DNA of 64,000 bases from JAJPHW01 sp963799065 (GTDB lineage Bacteria; Acidobacteriota; Terriglobia; Terriglobales; Acidobacteriaceae): positions 868,001-932,000 of the forward strand of contig CAWCVJ010000001.1 in the NCBI GenBank assembly GCA_963799065.1, read 5' to 3'. How positions within the stretch are numbered: position 1 is the first letter of the stretch; each line of letters opens with the position of its first letter. This document shows positions 26,492-35,460 of the stretch, one piece after another. The position numbers were made by a program, and so were the translations under genes. The notes beneath the pieces are model-generated. The model was not told the DNA's origin and searched no databases. It saw only the letters and a list, made by a program, of their open reading frames with translations.

Positions 26492-27394
26492 TTAATGCAG
26501 GAGCTCTTCAAGCGCTTCGCGTAAAGTCGGATAACGGAAGCGATATCCGGAGGCGACCAGCGTTCCCGGCTCTACGTGCTGACTCGACAGCAATAACTCA
26601 TTCGCCATTCGCCCCATGATGAGCTTTAGCGCGAACGCCGGAACAGTCAAGAAAGCTGGGCGATGCAAGATTCCGGCGAGGGTCTGGGTGAACTCGGCGT
26701 TGCGCACGGGGTTGGGCGCGACGATATTCATGGGGCCGCGAACCGATTCTTCCCGCAGAGCGTGAAGAATCGCGCCTGCTACGTCGTGAACGTGAATCCA
26801 ACTCCACCATTGATTGCCGCTGCCCAGGTTTCCGCCGAGGCCGAGGCGGAAGGGAACGAGTGTGGGCTCCAGAGCGCCGCCTTTTGGACTCAGCACCAAT
26901 CCAAAGCGTGGATGGACAACGCGAATCCCTGCGTCTTGAGCTGCTCGCGCCGCCGATTCCCATTCGCGGCTGACTTCGGGAAGAAAGCCGTTTCCGGAGG
27001 CGCTGCTCTCCGTCAGAATCTCTTCGCCACGATCTCCGTAGAATCCGATGGCCGAGGCCGAGATCAATACTTGTGGCTTTTTTTCCGCCTTCGCCAACGC
27101 CTGGGCGAGATGAGTGGTGCCTTGGACGCGACTGTTGCGAATCTTGGCTTTCTTCTTTGAAGTCCAGACGCCGACGATGCTTTCGCCGGCTAAATGGATG
27201 ACGGCGGCATATCCCGAGACGGTTTGAGGATCGAGGGCAGCATTCGGCTTCCACGAGATCTCACTGGTATCGCGGGGCTGCCCTCGCACCAGTCGCGTGA
27301 TCTGGCAACTCTCTTGCTGGAGTAACTGAAGCAGCGATGCGCCGATGGGGCCGGATGACCCTGTGACGAGCACTCTCTGGTTCGCTGATTGCAT
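26492..27394 (-). CDS. TIGR01777-family NAD-dependent epimerase/dehydratase-like protein
   Basis: A 300-residue atypical short-chain dehydrogenase fold protein (YfcH/SDR39U1 type). The dinucleotide-binding loop is VTGSSGPIGASL near the N-terminus; VIHLAGESI, ISASAIGFYGDRG and RFGLVLSPKGGAL are characteristic of the family, and the C-terminal DUF1731-like part ends with RYPTLREALEELL. The role in the cell is unknown; the human relative also lacks a defined reaction. Confidence 0.9.
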   Translation of the reverse strand: MQSANQRVLVTGSSGPIGASLLQLLQQESCQITRLVRGQPRDTSEISWKPNAALDPQTVSGYAAVIHLAGESIVGVWTSKKKAKIRNSRVQGTTHLAQALAKAEKKPQVLISASAIGFYGDRGEEILTESSASGNGFLPEVSREWESAARAAQDAGIRVVHPRFGLVLSPKGGALEPTLVPFRLGLGGNLGSGNQWWSWIHVHDVAGAILHALREESVRGPMNIVAPNPVRNAEFTQTLAGILHRPAFLTVPAFALKLIMGRMANELLLSSQHVEPGTLVASGYRFRYPTLREALEELLH

Positions 27395-27602
27395 AGCGTG
27401 GCTAGCCGTCATCATAGATGCTAACAACGGTTTGGCGAACGTCGGGCGGGGTGATTCATTTTCCGCAGAGGAAAAGCTGGAGCGTGACTGCACTTCGGTC
27501 GGACGATTGCGAGGTCTCTGGAGCCGCCGCGGTAGGTATAATCTTCAATCATCGCTATGCCGCTCTGGCTGTGGTTTCTCCACTCGCGGCTCGGCCTCAT
27601 CA

Positions 27603-29822
27603 ATGGGTACATTTCGTCAACAAATCGCGACGAACGTGCTTACGGTCACGAAGTTCCGCGATCTGCTGCAAACCATGCGTGAAAATCGTCCCGGGGACGA
27701 TCTTGAACTGGTGCGGAAGGCGTATGAATTTTCCCAGAAGCATCATGCGGGACAGACCCGTGCTTCTGGTGAGCCTTACCTGGTGCACCCTCTGGAAGTT
27801 GCGCTTGTGCTGGCGGAGATGAAGATGGATCCGGTTGCGGTGGCTGCCGGACTGCTGCATGATTCGGTGGAAGATACTTCGGTAACCATCGTCGATATCC
27901 GGCAGGAATTTGGCGAGCAGGTGGCGCACATTGTCGAAGGCGTCACCAAGATCAGCGCCATTGATTTTGCTTCGCGCGAGGAACAGCAGGCTGAAAATCT
28001 GCGCAAGATGATGCTGGCGATGGTGGACGACATTCGCGTCGTGCTCATTAAGCTGGCCGACCGTCTGCACAACATGAGGACGCTGGAACATCTCACGCCG
28101 GAGCGGCAACAGAAGATCGCTCGCGAGACGCTGGAGATTTACGGGCCGATTGCACATCGCCTGGGGATGGGAAAAATTCGTGGCGAGCTCGAAGACTTAG
28201 GTTTCCGCTACATCGATCCTATTGCGTATAAGCAGGTGCATGACGCGGTTGAGGCGCGGCGCAAAGAAGGCCAACAGTTTCTGGCGAAGATGGAGCAAAC
28301 CATTCGCGAGAAATTGAAAGAGGCCGGCATCATGGCCAGCGTGGAGAGTCGTACGAAGCGGCTTTACAGCATTCACAAGAAACTGATCCGGCAGCACATC
28401 AGCGTGGAGCAGGTGTACGACCTGTACGCCATGCGCGTGATCACACAATCGTTGCAGGACTGCTATGCGGTGCTGGGGATTGTGCACAATGTTTGGCGGC
28501 CGGTGCCGGGGCGGATTAAGGACTTCATCGCGATGCCGCGGCCCAACTTTTATCAGTCCCTGCATACTTCGGTGATCACGGAGCAGGGAGTTTCGTTCGA
28601 GATTCAGATTCGCACGCAGGAAATGCACCGCATGGCGGAGGAAGGAATCGCCGCTCACTGGAAGTATAAGGACGGCCCGGTTTCGGCGCAGGACGAGCAA
28701 CGGCTGGCGTGGTTGCGGCAAGTGGTGGAGTGGCAGCGCGATGTGTCCGATCCCAGCGAATTTCTTTCGACGCTGAAGATCGACCTTTATCCGGAAGAGG
28801 TTTACACGTTTACGCCGAAGGGCAAGGTCGTGGTGCTGCCCCGGGAGGCGACACCGATCGATTTTGCGTATTCCGTGCACACGGAGGTGGGCCATGCCTG
28901 TGTCGGCGCCAAGGTAAACGGACGCATGGTTCCGCTGCGTCACAAGCTGCACAGTGGAGACATCATTGAAATCGTGACTCAGCCGGGCCACAAGCCGAGC
29001 CGCGATTGGCTGGCGATCGTCAAGTCGTCCCGGGCGCGAAACAAGATCAAGCACTGGCTCAACATTCATCAGCGCGAACGCGCGGTTGAAATCGGGCGGA
29101 AGTTGGTCGAGAAGGAAGCGCGCAAGTATCGCATCCCGCTGAAAGATCTGAAAGACGAAGACTTCCAGCGGGCCGCTTCGGATTATGGTTTGGGACAGAT
29201 CGACGACCTGATGGCTGGCATTGGTTATGGTAAGTACGCTGCCCGGCAGGTCCTGGCAAAACTTTCGCCTGCGGCGAGCGCGCCGATCCCCGACGAAAAC
29301 GCCAGCCTGGCTTCGGCTCCCTCCAGTGGAATTGCCAGCGTGGTGCGGCGGGTTTTCGGCGGCGACAATCACAACGCGATTCGGGTCAAGGGGCAGGGCG
29401 ATTTGCTGGTGTATCGGGCTCGCTGTTGCAATCCGATACGCGGAGAAAAGGTTGTCGGCTACGTCACGCGCGGCAAGGGGGTGGCGGTTCACGCCATCAA
29501 CTGTCCAAATGTCACCAACCTGATGTACGAACCCGAGCGGAAGATCGAAGTGGAGTGGGGAAACGAGGACGAAGTTGCGGCGGCCTATCCGGTGAAGATT
29601 ACGGTATTTTGTGATGACCGTTTCGGCATGTTGAAGCAGATCACGGCCGTGATCAGTGACACGAAGACCAACATTCGCAACATCGAAGCCCGCACCGCCA
29701 ATGGACAAGCCAATGTCGATGTTGTGATGGACATTGCCAACCTGAAGCATCTGGAAAACATTATCAACGGCGTGCGGAAAGTGGCGGGCGTGCATGATGT
29801 GCAGCGCCTGCAAAAAATATAG
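27603..29822 (+). CDS. relA: Bifunctional (p)ppGpp synthetase/hydrolase
   Basis: A 739-residue RelA/SpoT homologue that makes and degrades the stringent-response alarmone. The hydrolase HD domain has an intact H86-D87-x-x-E90-D91. The synthetase domain has RIKDFIAMPR (the RxKD form found in bifunctional enzymes rather than ExDD) and FEIQIRT. A TGS domain (TPKGKVVVLPREATPIDFAY) and a C-terminal ACT domain follow. Start chosen at MGTFRQQ; the open frame extends upstream across the opposite gene but is not protein-like. Followed 31 bp later by ridA. Confidence 0.95.
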   Translation: MGTFRQQIATNVLTVTKFRDLLQTMRENRPGDDLELVRKAYEFSQKHHAGQTRASGEPYLVHPLEVALVLAEMKMDPVAVAAGLLHDSVEDTSVTIVDIRQEFGEQVAHIVEGVTKISAIDFASREEQQAENLRKMMLAMVDDIRVVLIKLADRLHNMRTLEHLTPERQQKIARETLEIYGPIAHRLGMGKIRGELEDLGFRYIDPIAYKQVHDAVEARRKEGQQFLAKMEQTIREKLKEAGIMASVESRTKRLYSIHKKLIRQHISVEQVYDLYAMRVITQSLQDCYAVLGIVHNVWRPVPGRIKDFIAMPRPNFYQSLHTSVITEQGVSFEIQIRTQEMHRMAEEGIAAHWKYKDGPVSAQDEQRLAWLRQVVEWQRDVSDPSEFLSTLKIDLYPEEVYTFTPKGKVVVLPREATPIDFAYSVHTEVGHACVGAKVNGRMVPLRHKLHSGDIIEIVTQPGHKPSRDWLAIVKSSRARNKIKHWLNIHQRERAVEIGRKLVEKEARKYRIPLKDLKDEDFQRAASDYGLGQIDDLMAGIGYGKYAARQVLAKLSPAASAPIPDENASLASAPSSGIASVVRRVFGGDNHNAIRVKGQGDLLVYRARCCNPIRGEKVVGYVTRGKGVAVHAINCPNVTNLMYEPERKIEVEWGNEDEVAAAYPVKITVFCDDRFGMLKQITAVISDTKTNIRNIEARTANGQANVDVVMDIANLKHLENIINGVRKVAGVHDVQRLQKI

Positions 29823-29853
29823 ATCGATTATCCGCCATCCTTTGGAGGTTTTT

Positions 29854-30231
29854 ATGCGTGAAGTCATCGCTACTCAGGAAGCGCCACAGGCTATCGGGCC
29901 TTATTCGCAGGCGATTCATGCCGCCGGATTGGTTTTCACGTCGGGGCAGATCGCCATCGATCCAGCAACCCAGCAGGTAGTGTCTGGGGATGTGACTCTC
30001 CAAACCGACCGCGTGTTCAAGAATATCGTCGCGATCTTGCATGCGGCCAAGACTTCCTTAGATAAGGTTGTCCGCGTTACGGTGTTCCTGAAAAACATGA
30101 CCGACTTTGCGGCGATGAACGAAGTTTACGGGCGATATTTTCCATCAAGCCCGCCAGCGCGTTCCACGGTGGAAGTGGCGCGCTTGCCGAAGGATGTGCT
30201 CGTGGAAATCGATGTGATCGCGCTGGTTTAA
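29854..30231 (+). CDS. ridA: RidA family imine/enamine deaminase
   Basis: A 125-residue protein of the RidA/YjgF family, which hydrolyses reactive 2-aminoacrylate and related imines. IGPYSQAI at the N-terminus, the KxVxVTVFL-type core and the conserved PPARSTVEVARLPKDVLVEI segment, with the substrate-binding Arg in PARS, are all present. GGAGG ten bases upstream supports the start. Confidence 0.93.
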   Translation: MREVIATQEAPQAIGPYSQAIHAAGLVFTSGQIAIDPATQQVVSGDVTLQTDRVFKNIVAILHAAKTSLDKVVRVTVFLKNMTDFAAMNEVYGRYFPSSPPARSTVEVARLPKDVLVEIDVIALV

Positions 30232-30261
30232 TTGCAGTGGATCGTTCTACTGCCGAGTACG

Positions 30262-30273
30262 CGGAGATCTCCG
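30262..30273. repeat. Perfect 12-base palindrome between convergent genes
   Basis: CGGAGATCTCCG lies between the convergent ridA and rpmB genes. It may be part of a short terminator or a protein-binding site; no T-run follows. Confidence 0.35.
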
Positions 30274-30331
30274 AGAAGGCTTAGGAACAAAATTAGACTT
30301 GAGATTGGCTCGGCGTTCTCGGCAGCGATTG

Positions 30332-30520
30332 CTAAGCTTTGACGACTTTGCCGCTGCGGATGCAGCCGGTGCAGACGCGGATGCGCTTGCCCGCGCCCTT
30401 CACTTTGGCGTGGACGGAGCGCAAATTGACGTTCCAGCGACGCCGCGATACGTTGTGCGCGTGGCTGATCGTATTTCCAAATTGCGGCCCTTTGCCGCAG
30501 ATTTCACAAACTTGTGCCAT
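30332..30520 (-). CDS. rpmB: 50S ribosomal protein L28
   Basis: A 62-residue L28 of the large ribosomal subunit. MAQVCEICGKGPQFGN at the start and KRIRVCTGCIRSGKV at the end give the zinc-ribbon form, with C5-x-x-C8 and C50-x-x-C53 as ligands. The start at the second ATG fits the family. Confidence 0.95.
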   Translation of the reverse strand: MAQVCEICGKGPQFGNTISHAHNVSRRRWNVNLRSVHAKVKGAGKRIRVCTGCIRSGKVVKA

Positions 30521-30699
30521 AACTAACTCCAAGGATCTGAGAGAGATCGAGATTACCCGTACGAATCCCTTATTCTAGCGGAATATGCGGATTTAGTCCA
30601 AGTGTTGGTTTCTAGACAGAGCCGCCCCGACTAGTGTGCCGTTGATTTTGAGCAGAAGTTGTTAGAATCGGAAGTTGCCTTTGAAACTGAGATCAATCC

Positions 30700-31080
30700 A
30701 TGCCCTCGACCGATCCACAATCCGTAAAAGTCAATCTTCAGTCAGGAACCGGCGTTAACATCGTTTGGAGCGATGGTCATGTTTCGCACTACAGCTTCGT
30801 TTTTCTGCGTGACGCCTGCCCTTGCGCGATGTGCGATGACGAACGCGGCAAAAGTGGGCGCAAGGCAGGAGAATCTGCCGAGCTTCCGCCTGGGACGCTG
30901 CCAATGTTCAAGGAAAAGGCCAAGCCCCTTTCTGCCGAGGGCGTGGGCAAATACGCCATTCGATTCGACTGGAACGACGGCCACGCCTTAGGAATTTATT
31001 CCTGGAAGCTGCTGCGCGAATTGTGCCCCTGCGCGGAGTGCAAGTCGGTTACCGAGACTCCGGCTGTGGTTGCGGGCTAG
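30700..31080 (+). CDS. DUF971 (GBBH-like) protein
   Basis: A 126-residue protein with a DUF971 domain, known as the N-terminal half of gamma-butyrobetaine hydroxylases and as a stand-alone domain linked to Fe-S proteins. IVWSDGHVSHYSFVFLRDA begins the fold, and two CPCxxC motifs (CPCAMC and CPCAEC) can bind metal. The second copy of the strand pattern is FDWNDGHALGIYSW. Function unassigned. Confidence 0.85.
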   Translation: MPSTDPQSVKVNLQSGTGVNIVWSDGHVSHYSFVFLRDACPCAMCDDERGKSGRKAGESAELPPGTLPMFKEKAKPLSAEGVGKYAIRFDWNDGHALGIYSWKLLRELCPCAECKSVTETPAVVAG

Positions 31081-31089
31081 CCTTCACTC

Positions 31090-31935
31090 ATGCAAGAAGG
31101 CAAGTTCAGCAGGACGGCACAGCGGGTCGCGATCCGCCGGGCTGCGCACCAACTTCTCGACCATCCGCGCGTCTTCGAGGATCCTCTGGCGCTGCGCATC
31201 ATCGGCGATGAAGCTGCCTCCGATCTACGATCCAATCCCAAAGAGCACCACGCGTTTGCCCGGGCGTTTCGTGCCTTCATGGCTGCGCGCAGCCGCTACG
31301 CCGAGGACGAACTCGCACGCGCCGTTGCCGAAGGAGTGAGGCAGTATGTAGTGCTCGGGGCTGGACTCGACACTTTCGCGTACCGTAATCCGCACTCATC
31401 TTTGCGCGTCTTCGAAGTGGATCATCCGGCGACGCAGGCCTGGAAGCGTGAGCAACTACAGGCTGCGGAAATTGCTGTGCCCGTCTCCATGACTTTTGTC
31501 CCGGTTGACTTTGAACGGCAGACTTTGGACGCGTGTCTTTCGCACTCGGGATTTGATTTCCACAGTCCGGCGTTCTTTTCGTGGCTTGGGGTTACGCCGT
31601 ATCTTAGCCGCGAGGCCTGCATGGCCACTCTCGCGTTGATTGCCAGAATGCCAGTAGACAGTGGAGTGGCTTTCGATTTTGCGATCGATCCTGCGTTGCT
31701 CAATGCGGGACAGAGGCAGGCACTCGCCGCTCTGTCTGAACGCGTGGCCGCGGCCGGAGAGCCGTTTCAGCTATTTTTCGATCCCACCGAATTGCAGGAC
31801 GAATTGAGGAGGATGGGATTCTGCCGCACCGAGTTCGTACAAGGTAAAGAACTGAATGCGCGTTACTTTCAGGATCGCAGCGATGGGCTGTTGGTGCGCG
31901 GCGGCATGGGGCATCTGATGAGTGCCTGGGTGTAA
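31090..31935 (+). CDS. SAM-dependent methyltransferase, TIGR00027/leucine carboxyl-type
   Basis: A 281-residue methyltransferase of the Ppm1/TIGR00027 group. SAM-binding motif VVLGAGLDTFAYR is clear, followed by FEVDHPATQAWK and an FFSWLGVTPYLS segment. The acceptor is unknown. It begins 9 bp after the DUF971 stop and shares a strand with ogt and the helicase downstream. Confidence 0.88.
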   Translation: MQEGKFSRTAQRVAIRRAAHQLLDHPRVFEDPLALRIIGDEAASDLRSNPKEHHAFARAFRAFMAARSRYAEDELARAVAEGVRQYVVLGAGLDTFAYRNPHSSLRVFEVDHPATQAWKREQLQAAEIAVPVSMTFVPVDFERQTLDACLSHSGFDFHSPAFFSWLGVTPYLSREACMATLALIARMPVDSGVAFDFAIDPALLNAGQRQALAALSERVAAAGEPFQLFFDPTELQDELRRMGFCRTEFVQGKELNARYFQDRSDGLLVRGGMGHLMSAWV

Positions 31936-31968
31936 AGCTCAAAACGACATGCTGATAAACTTGCCGAC

Positions 31969-32454
31969 ATGGAAGTGCTTGCACAAAAGCAGATAGACTC
32001 GCCGGTCGGCCCTCTGACGCTGGTGTCGTCGCCGAAGGGGCTGGTTGCACTGGAGTTTTTAAGCCGCTCCAAGCGCGCGCCCGGAATCCATTCGCCGGAA
32101 GCTCTTAGCCCTTACGTTCGCGAACTTGAAGAGTACTTTGCTGGCAAGCGCCGCAGCTTTACTTTTCCGCTGGATCTGCGCGGAACGAAATTCCAGCTTG
32201 CCTGCTGGCGCGCCCTGCTGGAAATTCCGTATGGCGAGACTCGTACCTACGCCGACATCGCCCGCACTGTCGGAAGGCGGAAGGGATTCCGCGCCGTCGG
32301 CATGGCGAATAACCGCAATCCCATTGCAATCGTGATCCCATGTCACCGCGTCATTGCTTCAGACGGAACTCTCTGCGGCTATGGCGGAGGGCTCGAGGTC
32401 AAACGCTGGCTGCTTCAACACGAGGGAGCATTGTCTGCTGACTTAGCCGCATAG
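31969..32454 (+). CDS. ogt: Methylated-DNA-protein cysteine methyltransferase
   Basis: A 161-residue suicide enzyme that removes alkyl groups from O6-alkylguanine. The active-site motif is IPCHRV with C125; the helix-turn-helix segment YADIARTVGRRKGFRAVG and the following NPIA are standard. It has no AraC (Ada) domain. It sits 31 bp before a UvrD-type helicase on the same strand, a DNA-repair pairing. Confidence 0.94.
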   Translation: MEVLAQKQIDSPVGPLTLVSSPKGLVALEFLSRSKRAPGIHSPEALSPYVRELEEYFAGKRRSFTFPLDLRGTKFQLACWRALLEIPYGETRTYADIARTVGRRKGFRAVGMANNRNPIAIVIPCHRVIASDGTLCGYGGGLEVKRWLLQHEGALSADLAA

Positions 32455-32485
32455 AAGGCGACATATATCCTGTAAAATTGCTTCA

Positions 32486-35110
32486 GTGACTCCGGAGCTT
32501 TCTCCCGCATTGTCTTTTCTCGATCAACTGAATCCGCAGCAGCGTGAGGCCGTCGAAACTGTCGAGGGCCCGGTGCTTATCCTCGCGGGCGCGGGGAGCG
32601 GGAAAACGCGCGTCATTACTTATCGCATCGCGCATTTGATCGAGGCGCATGGCGTTATGCCGGATTCCATTCTGGCGATGACGTTCACCAACAAGGCCGC
32701 TGCGGAAATGGTCGAGCGCGTCGATAAGCTGGTCGGTGGATTGTCCGTGGCGAAGCCTGTGATTGCGACGTTCCACTCTTTTTGTGTGCGCGTGTTGCGA
32801 CGGGATATTGAGGCGCTGCAAATTCCGTCGGCTGTGCCCGGCAAGCCTCCAATCGGATATACGAAGAGCTTCGTGATTTACGACGAGAGCGATCAACAGT
32901 CGGTGGTGCGCTCGATCATGCGGCGGCTGGGCATTGACGACAAGCAAACTACTCCGCGCGCCGTTTTGTCGCACATTTCGTGGGCGAAGAATCACATGCT
33001 CGATCCGCAGGAAGTTTATTTGCAGTCGGGGGATCCGAAGACCGAAAAAGTGGCGCAGATTTATGCCGAGTACAAGAAAGAATTGGCGAAGGCGAATGCA
33101 TTCGACTTTGACGATCTGTTACTGGAGACGGCGCGCCTGCTGAAAGCAGTGCCTGCCGTGCGTGAGTATTACAATCGGCGCTTTCAATACATTTTGATCG
33201 ATGAGTATCAGGACACAAATCGGCCGCAGTATGAACTGATGTTGATGCTGGCTGGCGGCAAGCACAATATCTGTGCAGTGGGCGATGAGGATCAGTCGAT
33301 TTATTCGTGGCGCGGGGCTGACATCAAGAACATTCTTGAGTTTGAAAAAGACTTTCCTGAGGCGAAGATTATTCGCCTGGAACAGAATTATCGTTCGACA
33401 CAGAACATTCTTCAGGCAGCGTCGGCGGTGGTAGCGAACAACATTCACCGCAAAGGTAAGAATCTGTGGACATCACGTCAAGGTGGGACGAAGATTGGCT
33501 ACTACGAAGCGCCGGACGGCGAGAACGAAGCGCTATTCGCGGCGGACTATATTGCGAAGTATCTACGCGAACGCGGAAGCGGGGACGACGCGGGGAAGGC
33601 TGCCGTGCTCTATCGCACGAACTCGCAGTCGCGCTTGTTTGAAGAAGCCATGCGGCGCTATGGATTGAAGTATCACGTCGTGGGCGGCCTTTCGTTTTAT
33701 GAGCGTACGGAAATTAAAGATCTGATTTCGTATCTCAAGGTCATGCACAATCCTGACGACACGATTTCCCTGTTGCGAGTGATCAATACGCCGACGCGCG
33801 GGATCGGCAAGGCGACGATTGAAATTCTGGAGCGACTGGCTCTGGAAACGGGGACATCGTTGTGGGGAGCGATTCGCGAGGCGCTTCGGCGGCAGTTGTT
33901 GCCTCCACGCGCGGCGGCGTCACTGAAAGTGTTTGTGGATTTAATCGATGACGGCCGCGCCATGCTGGCTGGGACGTTTGCGGATCGGTTGACAGAGTCG
34001 GCTGATGGATCGACTGAGTTTGTGGGGACGGAAAAGGACGCGGTCCCAAATACAGAGTTGGACGAAGACGAAACCGATTTTGATCCCGACAATTTCAGTT
34101 TTGACTTTGGGCCAGATGCCGGCGAAAAGCTACCTTTGCCGGAGATTCCCGAGACGGAGGGATCGCACGCGGCCCCCGTGTTTCGCGAGGTGGGCGCGCC
34201 CGCATCCACCGCGGAGCTGCTGAAGTTTCTCATCGACCGGACGCGGTATGTGAAGCTTCTGGAGGAGGAAGATACTCCGGAAGCTTTTTCGCGCGTGGAG
34301 AACTTACGCGAGTTGGTCAACGCGGCAATGGACTCGCGCGATCGCGGCGAGACGCTGGACCAGTTTCTCGACCATGCCGCGCTGGTGGCCGATGCCGATG
34401 CTTACGACGAGAGGTCACAGATTACGCTGATGACGCTTCATGCGGCCAAGGGCCTGGAGTTTCCGTTGGTCGTTCTCGCTGGCCTGGAGGAGGGATTGTT
34501 TCCGCACTCACGCACTTTTCTTCGTCCAGACGACATCGAAGAAGAGCGACGGTTGTGCTATGTCGGCATGACGCGAGCGATGGATACGCTCATCCTCAGC
34601 CGCGCGATTTATCGACGGCGCTATGGCACTGATTTGCCGGAGGCGAGCGTGCCCTCGAGGTTCCTGGAAGAGATTCCCTCGCAATTGCTGGAAGAGCTCG
34701 GAACGTCGAAGGCCAGGAATGCGCGAGCGGGAGCGTCCGTGTCACACGATGGCGACACGTCTGCACATTACTCTTACGAGGACGAAGATCAGAGCATTAG
34801 CTGGGCAGGGCGTAACCGGCCGAAGCCCACGGCGCCCAAGTACTCAACTCCGGCGTACAACTCGATCGAGAACATTGCGGAGTTCTTCGCCTCGCGGGGA
34901 AAGAAGTTTACCGCCCCAAAACCAATGGTGGAAGAGCCAAAAGGGCGGCAGGGTTTCCGTCCGGGACAAAAGGTAATTCATCCCAAATATGGCGAAGGAA
35001 CGGTCTACCAGCGCGAGGGAGACGGCGCGGAGGCTAAGATTACGGTACAATTTCCTCGCTTTGGTTTGAAAAAACTAGTGGAGAAGTATGCCCAGTTGGA
35101 ACGAGCCTGA
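32486..35110 (+). CDS. pcrA: UvrD/PcrA family DNA helicase
   Basis: An 874-residue superfamily 1A 3'-5' helicase. From a GTG start: LNPQQREAV (Q-motif), Walker A AGAGSGKT, motif II DEYQDTN, ITLMTLHAAKGLEFP and YVGMTRA. The C-terminal end after about 760 is less conserved and ends with a PcrA-type tail containing GQKVIHPKYGEGTV. A negatively charged insertion (TELDEDETDFDPDNF) at about 515-560 sits within the 2B-like region. Likely works in nucleotide excision repair and replication restart. Confidence 0.93.
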   Translation: MTPELSPALSFLDQLNPQQREAVETVEGPVLILAGAGSGKTRVITYRIAHLIEAHGVMPDSILAMTFTNKAAAEMVERVDKLVGGLSVAKPVIATFHSFCVRVLRRDIEALQIPSAVPGKPPIGYTKSFVIYDESDQQSVVRSIMRRLGIDDKQTTPRAVLSHISWAKNHMLDPQEVYLQSGDPKTEKVAQIYAEYKKELAKANAFDFDDLLLETARLLKAVPAVREYYNRRFQYILIDEYQDTNRPQYELMLMLAGGKHNICAVGDEDQSIYSWRGADIKNILEFEKDFPEAKIIRLEQNYRSTQNILQAASAVVANNIHRKGKNLWTSRQGGTKIGYYEAPDGENEALFAADYIAKYLRERGSGDDAGKAAVLYRTNSQSRLFEEAMRRYGLKYHVVGGLSFYERTEIKDLISYLKVMHNPDDTISLLRVINTPTRGIGKATIEILERLALETGTSLWGAIREALRRQLLPPRAAASLKVFVDLIDDGRAMLAGTFADRLTESADGSTEFVGTEKDAVPNTELDEDETDFDPDNFSFDFGPDAGEKLPLPEIPETEGSHAAPVFREVGAPASTAELLKFLIDRTRYVKLLEEEDTPEAFSRVENLRELVNAAMDSRDRGETLDQFLDHAALVADADAYDERSQITLMTLHAAKGLEFPLVVLAGLEEGLFPHSRTFLRPDDIEEERRLCYVGMTRAMDTLILSRAIYRRRYGTDLPEASVPSRFLEEIPSQLLEELGTSKARNARAGASVSHDGDTSAHYSYEDEDQSISWAGRNRPKPTAPKYSTPAYNSIENIAEFFASRGKKFTAPKPMVEEPKGRQGFRPGQKVIHPKYGEGTVYQREGDGAEAKITVQFPRFGLKKLVEKYAQLERA

Positions 35111-35219
35111 AGTCGATTTGGTAATTTTGTAATCGGCTAATTTGGTAAAGTAGAGCTCGGCTTCAAATTACGAAATTACTCAATTGCCCAATTTCAAAAT
35201 CTGTTTTTAGAAAGCATTC

Positions 35220-35381
35220 ATGGCCAATACAAAAGCACTTGCAAAACCGGAACGCAAGAAAGCCAAGCGCACAGCGCGCAAGAAGAAGGCGACGGAATCG
35301 CCCTTGAAGCCCCGCGAGTATGCTCGCGGTTCGGCCAAGCGTAAAGTGAAAAAGCTGGTGCGCGGCGCGTCCAAGCGGTAG
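35220..35381 (+). CDS. Very basic 53-residue protein
   Basis: A short frame rich in Lys, Arg and Ala (MANTKALAKPERKKAKRTAR at the start, ending KLVRGASKR). Over a third of its residues are basic, so it may bind nucleic acid. Clean ATG and stop in an otherwise empty gap. No family recognised. Confidence 0.5.
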   Translation: MANTKALAKPERKKAKRTARKKKATESPLKPREYARGSAKRKVKKLVRGASKR

Positions 35382-35460
35382 GGTAATCGTTGTGGAGTGG
35401 GCCGGAGGTGAAGTCTTTCCGGCCCGCTAGCGTTTTCGTCAGACCTATACACGAGGCCAC

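Noticed and set aside
27345..27602. N-terminal extension of RelA
   Set aside because: It overlaps the start of the epimerase-like gene on the other strand and shows no conserved sequence.
28197..29867. Long 556-residue frame antisense to relA
   Set aside because: It lies wholly opposite a complete and well-matched RelA/SpoT gene and has no recognisable motif.
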